A stretch of DNA of 64,000 nt from Flavobacteriales bacterium (GTDB lineage: Bacteria > Bacteroidota > Bacteroidia > NS11-12g > UBA9320): NCBI GenBank assembly GCA_020635355.1, contig JACJZW010000010.1:51103-115102 (forward strand). Direction: 5' to 3'. Under the pieces are notes generated by a model. That model searched no databases. It worked only from the letters and a program-made list of their open reading frames with translations, and was not told where the DNA came from. Each line of letters starts with the position of its first letter. The first letter of the stretch is position 1. The position numbers and the translations under genes are program-made. This document shows, one piece after another, positions 26,018 through 35,500 of the stretch.

Positions 26018-26501
26018 TTGGGGATGGGGGATGGGGGATGGGGAATGGGGAATGGAGAACTTAGAGATCAAAGTGGAGAGATCAAAGCGTAGACCCGAAA
26101 ATTCGTAAGCCCTATTCCTAGATCGGCATGTCACCACTAAATAATCGTTCCTCACGGTCCGGGTACACAGGTCGTCATAAAGATAGCAGCGCGAGTGTTC
26201 CGAACATCGTGAGGGTCACTCGTGCTAAAATCCTTCTGAAAACGAATGTTCAAGTGTTCCGACGGCAGGAGGGGCACTTGAGTTTTGGTTCAAAATGCAA
26301 AGTTCAAAATGCAAAATTCGTAATCCCGAATCCTACCTGCACTTCGTTTACGTTGTCGCAGAAGCTTTAGCGCAGGCGACCGTTAGGCAAGCCCATATCC
26401 CGAATCGGAAAGTGTAGCTGTTGAATGCTAAGAACTAAAGGCTAAGGGCTAAGAGCTTAGAGCTTAGAGCATAGATCTAAAAGATCGTTTCCCGACATAA
26501 A
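26018..26501. repeat. Repeat-filled spacer rocD-OmpA gene
   Basis: This ~480-bp stretch has no gene. It holds GGGGGATG units (26020-26056), two related hairpins with different but paired stems (CGAGTG 26192-26197 / CACTCG 26217-26222 and TCAAGTG 26250-26256 / CACTTGA 26275-26281), a GTCGC/GCGAC hairpin with loop containing CTTTAGCGCA (26355-26380), ATCCCGAATC pieces, and an ACTAAAGGCTAAGGGCTAAG run (26424-26470). Confidence 0.7.
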
Positions 26502-27953
26502 CTAGTCCTTCATCGCAATTCCCAAATAGGAAGCCAACTCATCGGAGTTGTGGATTTCCTGGGTGACATTTTTCAGCTTGATGGTGTGAATCACTTGTCC
26601 GTCCGATAAATCCGTTTTTTTGAACTCATCAGGTGTGATCACATAGAGTTGGTCCGATTGGGTAAACAACGCCAGCGCATTCTTGCCTTTTACATCACAT
26701 TGAAAGCTGAGGGGGCTGTAGCTGAAGGCTCCGTTGTAGTTCATATCAATCATGGACAAAACCGTTCCATCTTTGACGGGCATACCGTGTTCATTCACAA
26801 AATTGGCCCGTACAGTAACCGGCGCACTCATCCGATAAGCCTGATCGCAATTATAGACGCCAAAATCTCCCACATTCAATCCTTTGATGATATCGGGATA
26901 GGTGTGACCGGCATCCGCCCCTTCCGCCAACAAGGTTCCGTCTTGCTTTCCAGCGTTTTGAATGGGAACCTTGTTCCAACCAACTAAGCGATCGCCCCTA
27001 TCAATGATCTTATCCTTCAACCGAATAATTTTAACAGGTCCTAAATGGATTAACCATCTCTTTTTCCGCTGAACGTTGGGTTGAAATAATCCTTGATTTT
27101 TAAAATTTGCCACTTCTGCCCCATCATTTCCCGGCAACTTTTCAATTTCCTGAATGCGATCCCAATTGCTGCGATCGTCCTTTAATCGGTAAAAGGCGAT
27201 GTCCGGATTTTGCCGCGCCAAAGCGTAATCGATTTTCAGGGATTTTCCCGGCGCGATTTTTACTGGATGCCTATCGCACGATCCGTACAATTCAAACATA
27301 CCGGAGCTGCTAAACCGATACGTGATCCCGCCGGATGTGTAGTTCATTGGAATTTGGCTGAAGGCCATGTCGGCCGAATTTCGATACTCCTTATATCGCA
27401 GTGTGATCTCGTCACACGAGCCACCGTCATATACAAAAGCATCTGCAGGAATATGCAGAAGGGTTCCCTTTTCATCCAACACGATGGACGTATCGCCATT
27501 TGATCTAACCTTGATTTCTTGAAAAGAGCCAGTAAAACCCTTTGGAATCGAAGATTCAAATTCTACCGTGATCTCCACTCGACGGTTTTTATATTTCTCG
27601 GACAACACGTTATTGGCCGCAACCGGTTTGGTCTCCCCCCAGGTGGAAAGCTGGATATGTTCTGATGATATTCCATGTTCCAGAAGGTACGTTCGAACTG
27701 CGTCCACCCGACGTGCAGACAAGCCCTCGTTGTACTCATTGGATCCATCACTATCTGTATGTCCGGACAGAGTGATTTGATAAATTTTATGGTTATCCAA
27801 TCTGGAAATTAATTCATCCAATTCTGAGGAAGCTTGAGATGTTAGATCGGATTGATCGTAGTTAAAATGTACGACATCGTTGAGTTGGTTTTGGGCTGAT
27901 ACCATCTGCATCATAAGGAACAGCATGACGGTTGTTAGGATTTTCATATTCAT
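26502..27953 (-). CDS. OmpA family protein with N-terminal peptidoglycan-binding domain
   Basis: A 483-residue exported protein. After a signal peptide ending near VSAQ comes an OmpA-like domain (~25-130) with VHFNYDQSDLTSQAS, GHTDSDGSNEYN, LSARRVDAVRTYL and NRRVEI, which carry the peptidoglycan-contacting Asp and Arg. The remaining ~350 residues form a domain seen in other Bacteroidota envelope proteins (IPADAFVYDGG, IPMNYTSGGITYRFSSSGMFELYG), function unknown. The OmpA domain is first in the chain, whereas it is usually last. A second in-frame ATG at 27947 is an equally good start. The upstream 165 bp show no clear promoter. Confidence 0.85.
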   Translation of the reverse strand: MNMKILTTVMLFLMMQMVSAQNQLNDVVHFNYDQSDLTSQASSELDELISRLDNHKIYQITLSGHTDSDGSNEYNEGLSARRVDAVRTYLLEHGISSEHIQLSTWGETKPVAANNVLSEKYKNRRVEITVEFESSIPKGFTGSFQEIKVRSNGDTSIVLDEKGTLLHIPADAFVYDGGSCDEITLRYKEYRNSADMAFSQIPMNYTSGGITYRFSSSGMFELYGSCDRHPVKIAPGKSLKIDYALARQNPDIAFYRLKDDRSNWDRIQEIEKLPGNDGAEVANFKNQGLFQPNVQRKKRWLIHLGPVKIIRLKDKIIDRGDRLVGWNKVPIQNAGKQDGTLLAEGADAGHTYPDIIKGLNVGDFGVYNCDQAYRMSAPVTVRANFVNEHGMPVKDGTVLSMIDMNYNGAFSYSPLSFQCDVKGKNALALFTQSDQLYVITPDEFKKTDLSDGQVIHTIKLKNVTQEIHNSDELASYLGIAMKD

Positions 27954-28118
27954 GGTAATGACTTTAACGTGGTGAACGATGGTTTATGTCCATGACGACG
28001 AAAAATCCAGGTGGGTTGGGTCGTTATCGGATTTGAATGTTTAACAGGCCTAGATTGGTACACATCAAACAAAGGAGCATTTCAGCTCTTCATTCCTAGC
28101 AGCCAAGAGTAAGCAAGA

Positions 28119-29069
28119 TCAGTTTTGTGATAGGAAGAATCCAACATCTTGAGTCCACCTTTCCGCATATTTATTCAGATAATTTTCATGACCGGCCAAT
28201 GGGTACACAACCAATGTTTTGGGACCGGAAAGGTTGTTGTAAATCCGGCGAATTTCATCTGAACTCACCTTTTCATCTAATTGACCATGCATCAGCAAAG
28301 TGGGACAACTTACGTTTTTGGCATACAACGATGGTTTATGGCTAAAGGCATTGAATCCATTTTGAACTCCGCCCCAAAATACCAGTAAATTCGCCATTGG
28401 GAAAGACGGAATCTGCATGGATCGAAATCGAGCCTGAACGGTTTCCAGCATCGACCCAAACGGGCATTCCAATATCAGCCCATTGGCATCCAAATCATAA
28501 TCCTTCACGGCCTTAAGCACGGCCACTGCTCCCATGGAAGTTCCGAACAGAAAAATCGTTTCTTCGCCCTTTTCTCGTAAAAACTGATAGGCTAGCTGAA
28601 CCTGATTTGCTTCAAAAAAGCCTATGGTGGTTTGATTACCATACGATTCGCCAGACCCCATAAAATCGACCAGAAAGGTAGAATAGCCCAATTTTCGAAA
28701 AACATAGGCCTTGTCAAGCATGGAATACTTTTCACCACTGTATCCATGAAAGAGTACCACGGTACCCCTGGATGAGTCAACAGGCATCCACCAACCAGCG
28801 GTCTTACCATTAGTTCCAAGCCAAACGGATTCAAAGGAAACGGTTGGCACACCTTTATTTGTTGGGCGTGGATTGTTAACCCCAAAAAGAAGTGTCTTCG
28901 CCTTGTCCAGGGAGGACAGATGATTGGCCCCTTTGGTTTTTTCGATCTTCTCCACCGAAAAGTGCGTGAATTTATAGGCGTGGAAGTAGGCTACGACATT
29001 CATCGTCAGGAAAGTTGCCAGCAAAAGCCACCGTAGTTTCCTTAGTAAAAATTTTCTTGTAATGCGCAT
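28119..29069 (-). CDS. Alpha/beta hydrolase, membrane-anchored
   Basis: A 316-residue serine hydrolase of the alpha/beta fold. A basic N-terminus and one transmembrane helix (~13-31) anchor the enzyme, with the catalytic domain probably periplasmic. The nucleophile is Ser178 in GTSMG, the acid is in HGQLDEKVS and the histidine in LAGHENYL. The oxyanion region is VVLFHGYSGEK. It resembles the BAAT/acyl-CoA thioesterase-like and YqkD-like hydrolases; substrate unknown. Single gene. Confidence 0.88.
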   Translation of the reverse strand: MRITRKFLLRKLRWLLLATFLTMNVVAYFHAYKFTHFSVEKIEKTKGANHLSSLDKAKTLLFGVNNPRPTNKGVPTVSFESVWLGTNGKTAGWWMPVDSSRGTVVLFHGYSGEKYSMLDKAYVFRKLGYSTFLVDFMGSGESYGNQTTIGFFEANQVQLAYQFLREKGEETIFLFGTSMGAVAVLKAVKDYDLDANGLILECPFGSMLETVQARFRSMQIPSFPMANLLVFWGGVQNGFNAFSHKPSLYAKNVSCPTLLMHGQLDEKVSSDEIRRIYNNLSGPKTLVVYPLAGHENYLNKYAERWTQDVGFFLSQN

Positions 29070-29175
29070 GATCTTATTCAGTTCGTGCCTTCCTTATAAT
29101 TCAACCAAAATTCATTCTTATACCTAATACGAATTCACATAAAATCAGTAGATCGCACGCATTTTGATTTGAGTC

Positions 29176-29790
29176 TCAGTTCCCCATCATCCGCACCTTT
29201 ACCGTATGCAAGGCTGTTTTTTTTCTTCGGCCAAAACACCCTTTGTACGAAACATAATAGGTAAAATACAGCCATGTGACCGGGACGATGAACACGGAAT
29301 ACATACCGTCCAAAGCACCCTCCTGAGAGAAATTAAAACTGGTGATCAGGTAGTTTACAGCGTATCCATCCGTCACCAGACTATCCCGGTACAATTTGGT
29401 ATTGGGTTTACCCGGCTGATATACCCACCTCATGTAATCATGACTGTTGAACAACAGCCAATTAGGTCGGTATTCCGGGTGATCAAGCATTCCTGTTCCG
29501 CTTTGAAACCAGATGAAACTATCCAGTGGAACACCCCGATTGGCCTGATGGTAATTCGTGGAATCGGCCGACATATTCAGGATCACCTCGTCGCCTTTTT
29601 TAAGCGTTATGCGCATCTCGAAGTAATCGCGTTCCACTTCAATGGCGCCGCTTACCGGCTGAATCGTATCGGCATATTGCACAAAATGAAGCTTCCGTAT
29701 CTGGGCATGTGCGGGCTTGATCCAGACCATCACAAATCCGATCATCACGATGAACCGCGCCCATCGATCTTGCACTTTCCAGTTAGTCAT
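29176..29790 (-). CDS. Exported protein of unknown function
   Basis: About 204 residues. A hydrophobic N-terminal stretch ending AHAQ looks like a signal peptide. The rest is rich in aromatic and beta-type segments (DYFEMRITLKKGDEVILNM), and a second hydrophobic segment near 165-180 (VFIVPVTWLYFTYYVSY) may be a membrane helix. The basic C-terminus (GRRKKTALHTVKVR) is odd for a secreted protein. I do not recognise the family. The ATG at 29790 is chosen; an in-frame start nine codons upstream is possible. No operon partner. Confidence 0.6.
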   Translation of the reverse strand: MTNWKVQDRWARFIVMIGFVMVWIKPAHAQIRKLHFVQYADTIQPVSGAIEVERDYFEMRITLKKGDEVILNMSADSTNYHQANRGVPLDSFIWFQSGTGMLDHPEYRPNWLLFNSHDYMRWVYQPGKPNTKLYRDSLVTDGYAVNYLITSFNFSQEGALDGMYSVFIVPVTWLYFTYYVSYKGCFGRRKKTALHTVKVRMMGN

Positions 29791-29884
29791 GTTCAAACCA
29801 ATGCGGATAAACATCAATAATACAGTGGGATTATGGATATGCCAACTTCCGTTCGAAAGGAGACATCATTGATCGGTTTAAAAC

Positions 29885-29915
29885 AAAAAAAGGAGCCCCA
29901 CTTTCGCACGACTCC
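29885..29915 (-). terminator. Rho-independent terminator after the T9SS gene at 29937
   Basis: On the minus strand a GGAG...CTCC stem (about ten positions with one mismatch and a few G-T pairs) closes a GAAA loop and is followed by seven T. It begins 22 bp after the stop. Confidence 0.8.
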
Positions 29916-29936
29916 TCCATTCACGATTTAAGTAAA

Positions 29937-31109
29937 CTAGTGTTTAACAATCACCTGTTGGGTGAAAGATCCTTCGGGTGTGATTGCTCTGAAGTGATAC
30001 ACTCCATCTGAAAACTCCGAGCAGTCAACGGATCTCAATCCTGAATCCGATTTAAGCGTTTTTATTACAACACCCTTGCTATCTATAATCTCCAGCAATT
30101 GAATAGTTGATTGCCCAAATTCAAGCCGATTGGTCACCGGATTTGGGTAGATTTTAACGTACTGAACTGAACCAGACCCCACACTTGAACTAGCCTCCAA
30201 ATACGCATACTCACGACGTTCTTCCCTGGTCCAATTCTCCCCATCATCGGATGATGAATAATCGATCTCTTCTATTTTCTGATGTTTCTCATCATAGACC
30301 ACCTCCGTTTTAAAATCCTTTTTGAATGCCTGGGCATTTACGTCCCAACTTGACCTTACCACAGCAACCAGTTCATTGGAATCATTGTACTGGTGCTCCA
30401 TGATGCGATGTGGCGTATTGAAAAGCTTGTTGGTGGTGTCGTATAGCAAATAGCGCTTCAGGTAGATTTGATACGGAGGCAACGGCGATCTGGGAACTTC
30501 GCTGTACGAATACTCGCCAACCCAATCCGAACCATTCCAGGTTTGATACCAAATCTGGGACAAGCGAAGATCACTGTTGTAGAAGTACTGCTCCTTTCGG
30601 GAGTTCGTCAGTATGCCTCCATCCAAGGATTGAAACGTCATGTAATTGGCCACTCCTGAAGGGGTTGGTTTTGCTTTTCCCAACCAAAGAGTGTCCCAGG
30701 TTGATGTGGACGTATTCCATTTTAATTGAAGCTGTTCGCTGTTGAAGAATAGTGTTTTACCATTCACATAAATACCTCCATACGTTTTGGTTAAAAGGGA
30801 GTCTCGATCATACAGCTTAGTTCCCAAATTCCAGTTCAGATGCAGTTTACTGATCAGACCATGAGCTCCGCTAACCTCCACCATCTGATGAGACTTGCTC
30901 CAGGTTTGGGTGGATGATTGATACGTACTGGTGGATTTCCAGATGGTGTCTTCCGTATCTGAATACTGGTAGTTAGTCTCACTGGTTGGCATCCAGTTCG
31001 AAGCCGACCCTGACCAGTCGAAGTACTTGACCTTCAAGAGCTTAGGTGTTTGAGCAAAAAGGCACAGGGTTAGTGTGGTTGTAAAAATGGTAAAGAGTAC
31101 TTTTTTCAT
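29937..31109 (-). CDS. Secreted protein with T9SS type A sorting domain
   Basis: A 390-residue secreted or cell-surface protein. A signal peptide (MKKVLFTIFTTTLTLCLFAQ) precedes a ~280-residue body of repeated strand units with many W, Y, S and T residues. Examples are NWMPTSETNYQYSDTEDTIW and SDWVGEYSYSEVPRS, which resemble each other and suggest a repeated beta-rich fold. The last ~75 residues are a T9SS type A signal (YIYPNP-like VKIYPNPVTNRLEF ... QQVIVKH). The ATG at 31109 is chosen for the signal peptide. Function of the body is unknown. It is transcribed divergently from the next gene. Confidence 0.82.
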   Translation of the reverse strand: MKKVLFTIFTTTLTLCLFAQTPKLLKVKYFDWSGSASNWMPTSETNYQYSDTEDTIWKSTSTYQSSTQTWSKSHQMVEVSGAHGLISKLHLNWNLGTKLYDRDSLLTKTYGGIYVNGKTLFFNSEQLQLKWNTSTSTWDTLWLGKAKPTPSGVANYMTFQSLDGGILTNSRKEQYFYNSDLRLSQIWYQTWNGSDWVGEYSYSEVPRSPLPPYQIYLKRYLLYDTTNKLFNTPHRIMEHQYNDSNELVAVVRSSWDVNAQAFKKDFKTEVVYDEKHQKIEEIDYSSSDDGENWTREERREYAYLEASSSVGSGSVQYVKIYPNPVTNRLEFGQSTIQLLEIIDSKGVVIKTLKSDSGLRSVDCSEFSDGVYHFRAITPEGSFTQQVIVKH

Positions 31110-31218
31110 TGTTAGGTTTATGTCATGAGGAAGTATGCGAATCTTTCGCTGCATGCATGCCGATAATTTTTCGAATTAAATGTTTCGAAATGAGCTCAGT
31201 AGAGCAAATGGATTTCGC

Positions 31219-31226
31219 TAAACTTG
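31219..31226 (+). promoter_or_regulatory. Possible -7 box (TAAACTTG)
   Basis: Seven of eight positions match TAnnTTTG; it lies 14 nt before the ATG at 31241. Confidence 0.4.
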
Positions 31227-31240
31227 CAGGACTTACTACC

Positions 31241-31666
31241 ATGAAAAATTACGAATCTTCCGAAATCATCCGATTGATAGAGCGGTTTGAAGCCGGCAGG
31301 CTTCCCAAATCCGATTGGACGCATGAGGCACATTTGGTTGTGGCTATTTGGTATTGTTCCAGGTATGATTTGAATGAAGCGTTTCAGAAAGTTAAAACAC
31401 TGATTATTTCGCACAATGAATCGGTTGGGACACCCAATACCGACACCGAGGGTTACCATGAAACCATCACCCGTTTCTGGTTGATTGTGGCGTGTGCATT
31501 CATCGAAGAGAATGTTTCCCTCAACATCGAAGAATGCTGCAATGCCTTTATTAATTCGGCCCACTCACAAAGTAAGCATCCTACCACGTTTTACTCAGAG
31601 GATCGACTATTCTCCACGGAAGCACGCAGAATCTGGATGGAACCTGATTTGAAAGCCATTGTGTGA
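31241..31666 (+). CDS. Conserved hypothetical cytoplasmic protein
   Basis: A 141-residue soluble, mainly helical protein with no signal peptide. Notable are FEAGRLPKSDWTHEAHLVVAIWYCSRYDLNEAF and NTDTEGYHETITRFWL, both containing WTH-E-H or YHET motifs whose His and Glu could bind a metal. I have seen similar short proteins in other bacteria but cannot name the family. The ATG at 31241 (MKNYESSE) is preferred; the frame is open from 31109, but that part would overlap the divergent gene's start. Single gene. Confidence 0.65.
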   Translation: MKNYESSEIIRLIERFEAGRLPKSDWTHEAHLVVAIWYCSRYDLNEAFQKVKTLIISHNESVGTPNTDTEGYHETITRFWLIVACAFIEENVSLNIEECCNAFINSAHSQSKHPTTFYSEDRLFSTEARRIWMEPDLKAIV

Positions 31667-31800
31667 GAGAGGGTATGGGACAATTTTAGGTCACCGCTGT
31701 GTTCCTTCGAAACCAAATATCCCGAATCTCCAATCCCGAATCCCGCATTTGATCTGCCCGGGCTAAAGCCACCCCTCCCCGTTCGAAAGATCGGAATTTT
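31667..31800 (-). repeat. Inverted composite repeat (copy of 4723-4807)
   Basis: ATCCCGAATC units at 31718-31746 are followed by the GC-rich block at 31758-31794 (core AAAGCCACCCCTCCCC). The region 31801-31969 next to it shows nothing identifiable. Confidence 0.72.
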
Positions 31801-31969
31801 TAATCCTACTTTTCATCAACAGCATCATCTTAAACGTTTGCTTCCCCCAACGACATACCAACCGTAGCATCTTCTGTGATTGGACCATTCCAGATTCATC
31901 CAGTCCCATCACCTTAAACATTGGAAACATGATTCATTCCGAATCTATTCGCTTCTCTTCCCAGAGGTG

Positions 31970-32475
31970 AAATAGTTTTTAGAGGAATAGAGGACTAGCG
32001 GGACGATTCAATTTCACGTCTCCCAGGTCTTCATACCGAATTCCGAATCCTACCTGTACTTAGTTTCGGTAGGCAAGCCCGAATTCCGAATTCCGAATCC
32101 CGAATCCCGACTCCATTTGCTCTTGCTCTGCCTTTTGCTCTTGCTCTCAAAAGATGAATAGATGAATAGAGAATTAGAAGACGAGTGGGACGATTCACTC
32201 TCACTTTTCAACCACCGAAGCGCAGCGAAGATGGTTTCACTCTCACCTCTCCCAGGTCTTCATTCCGAGTTCCGAATCCCGAATCCCGAATCCCGAATCC
32301 ATTTGCTCTTGCTCTCAAAAGATGAATAGAGAAATAGAGGTCCAGTTTGATAATTCACTCTCACTATTCAATCACCGAAGCGAGGCGAAGGTGGTCTCAC
32401 TCTCACGTGTTCTTGATCCCCATTCCCCATCCCCGATCCCCGATTGCCCATCCCCCTTCCCAAACAAAACCACAA
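31970..32475 (+). repeat. Array of three modular intergenic repeat units
   Basis: Three units follow one another with anchors GATTCA/AATTCA at 32005, 32192 and 32352, giving spacings of 187 and 160 bp. Module order is: AATAGAGGACTAG family, GATTCACTCTCAC, CACCGAAGCG..GCGAAG, TCTCCCAGGTCTTCAT, TTCCGAATCCCGAATCC run, then CATTTGCTCTTGCTCTCAAA. Unit 1 lacks the CACCGAAGCG part and has an extra ATCCTACCTGTACT insertion; unit 3 ends in the CCCATTCCCCATCCCC family. An inverted unit lies at 7523-7740. Confidence 0.78.
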
Positions 32476-32495
32476 TTCTCCATCTCAACTTTCGT

Positions 32496-32503
32496 TACCT
32501 TTG
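32496..32503 (+). promoter_or_regulatory. -7 promoter box of the TolB-like gene (TACCTTTG)
   Basis: Perfect TAnnTTTG ending 5 nt before the ATG at 32509; this decides the start against an upstream frame that runs through repeats. Confidence 0.68.
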
Positions 32504-32508
32504 AGCAT

Positions 32509-35500
32509 ATGCGTCGGTTTGCGGCATTTCTTCTGGTTTTGACATGGTTCACAGGAACATCGAAAGCCTCGGATTGGAGCTTGATGGAAACGGATCATTT
32601 CAATTTCTACCACCAACTGGATTATGAACCGATGATTCGCGACATCCTCCCCATTTGTGTCAATGAACTGGAGCGGATTGAGAATAAGATTGGTTATCGG
32701 CTCAGCGGAAGGTTGGACATCTACATCTACCCTACACCCTATGAAAAGGCTCAGGCTCTAAGCCATTTTGACCGAAATGATTATGAAGATCGAGGCGGAC
32801 TCACCATCGTTCAGCCCAATACCGTTCACATTAGCTTGCCCGGATCCCGATCCGCCTTACTCAATGAATTAACCGATCAGCTGGCAAACCACCTCCTGAT
32901 CGAAATGCTCTATGGTGGAACCGTTCAGGAACGAATAAAATACGCCACACTTCTTCACCTACCGGATTGGTTTAGTATTGGATTGAGTCATTACCTATCA
33001 CGGGGGTGGGACTCCAAGGCCGACAACCAACTTCGGGATGCCTTTAACTCCGAACAGTTCAAAGCCTTCAATTCCCTGCCTTCCTCCGAGCAAATTCTGG
33101 CCGGACGAAGTATTTGGCATTACATTGAGGTGAGTGAAGGTCTCACCGCGGTTCAACGCATCCTCCACCTGGTAAGGCTCACCCGCAAGGTGGAAACGGC
33201 TTTATACTATGTTACCGGGCAAACATCCCGGGACATCTACACGAAGTGGCACGGAACTATGTCGGCGCTGTACGCAGCCGAATTGAAACGACGCCTACCC
33301 ACCCATCCTGAAACGCTCACGTTTGCCTATCCCCATTATCAGGTGGCCGACGTAGATCTGTCGGCAGATGCCACCCACCTGGTGTTCTCCATCGCCGGAA
33401 CAGACCACCAAAAGGTGGTGGTTTTTAATCGCGAGAAAAATGAGCTGAAGGAAGTGTACACTTCTGAACTATCGGCTTCGCTTTTGTGCCGATGGCTCGA
33501 CAACGAACGGATTGCGGTCATTCAAAATAGTTCGCAATGCCGTTTTATTGAAATTGATAAAGCGGGCGCAGTCTTTTCAAAACACCCACTGGAACTGGAC
33601 TATGTACACAGTTTTGATGTTGAAAGCGCTTCAGGTAATTTGGCCATTTCAGGGGTCCGACATGGAAGTGCGGATATTTATTGGTTTGAAAATGGAACCG
33701 ATTCCCTCCATGCCCTGACGTTTGATGGAGCCGATGACCTGTTTCCATCGATTGACGATCTGGGGAATATCTATTTCTCCCGATCACACATGTTAGATGG
33801 TAATACACCTGAATACGATCGGATGGACGTGTGGCTAATTGTGCAGAAAGATGGCAAACGACTGTCCTTTCAGAACGTGTCCCGCACACCACTTGAAACG
33901 GAGATCATGCCCATTAAACTCAAATCAGATTATGTGAGTTTTTTATCGGATCGAAATGGGATTTTCAATGCCTTTGCCTTCAACCGCAAGGAAGAAATAT
34001 ATGCCTTGAGCGATTATCAATCCGGAATTATTCGTCAGGCAGCCAACAAAAGCAGAACCCACGTTGTGGAGGTTATTTTACACGCGTCTGCCTATCAGGT
34101 TTTTGTTTCTGAGATCGATGCCAATGCGGGTGCCGGTGCTATTCTTCATCCCATGCCTACGCTGGCCATGAGGGAGTTTTTGGAGATGAATGGGAAGAAA
34201 CCCGCTGATACCTTGGTGGTGCCCCAACTCCCGGATTCGGTGCTGGCCACCAAGATATACTTTCAATCTTCCTTTCCCCTACCGGATAACATCGATAGTT
34301 TGGAACTTCTGGCGAATCACGAGCGACCACGGACAAACTTTAAGACCATCCAGGTTCCACCAAGACACGTCAAACTGGAGGTGTCCGGGTTGTATCTGCA
34401 ATTGAATAATTCAAACTTTTTGACCTCCGTTTTTCCTGCCTACTTTGAACCGAATGATCAGATCATCAATCGGTTTGGATTTGTAGGTGGCGTGCGCATC
34501 GAGGATCCATTCAAGTATCATGAATTTAATTTCATCATGCGGGCTTCCGCCCGATTTGACCACGTCCAGGTCAAAGCCAATTACAGCCATTTGAAAGGAC
34601 AATTTTACAAGTACATTGAACTGGCAACCGAAGGCCAAATACTCAAACGGGAAGAAGGTTACCTCCGCCGCAGATACCGATCCTATTACGGAAGATTGGG
34701 AAAACCGCTGTCACAAAATTTAGTGCTGTGGGTGGATCAGCGCTTCCGGTTTGACGGAATGTTGGAAATGTCCACGGGTTCAGAATTTCTTGACCCTATC
34801 CCTCAAAATCAGTCCTACCTCGCCCACGGATTCACCCTTGAATTGAATCGCATACAAAATCGATTTCAATGGGGGCAAACCGGTTTACAAGCCTCATGGA
34901 CCGCGGCAATGGGTGTGGGAACCCAAGGTAAATCAGGAATAGAAAACCGATTGAAGCTGGAATATGGGAAACCTATTCTACATCATTTCATCTGGCTGAA
35001 TCGGCTGTATGCAGCCTCCTCAACGGGTGGCTGGCGTTCCATCTATTTTTTGGGCGGACAGCAAAACCAGTTTAAACCCGACTACCAATATTCCAGTCTT
35101 TTGCGGGATAATGCCCGGTATTTTGAACCCGTTTATGGCGTTCGAAATGCCCCGTTAAATTCAAGAAATGGCAACTCCTTCGCCTTCATAAACAGTGAGT
35201 TTTTCATCCCCATACATCGATGGATCGGACGAAAACCGGTTCGAAACAATATGCTCAGAAATTTATGGACCCTGATTTATGTGGATGCCGGATCCGCCTG
35301 GTATGGCTTGTCGCCTTTTGACAATACCAACCCGGCCAACAGAACCGATATCCTCTATGGGCCATTAAATATTACGGTGTACAACACCCGAAATCCGATT
35401 GTGTATTCATTCGGATCCGGACTGCGAACGAAGGTATTTGGGTATGACGTCCGCTATGATTTAAGTTGGACATTGGACAACAACGTTTGGCGAACCGCCA

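Noticed and set aside
31109..31240. 44-codon N-terminal extension of the 141-residue protein
   Set aside because: It overlaps the divergent T9SS gene start and lacks promoter support; the ATG at 31241 begins at the conserved-looking part.
31970..32475. CRISPR-like array
   Set aside because: Repeats are degenerate short-period runs without uniform direct repeats and unique spacers, and no cas gene is present.
32347..32508. 54-codon N-terminal extension of the TolB-like protein
   Set aside because: It is encoded by the repeat array; the ATG at 32509 is followed by a good signal peptide and preceded 5 nt upstream by a perfect promoter box.
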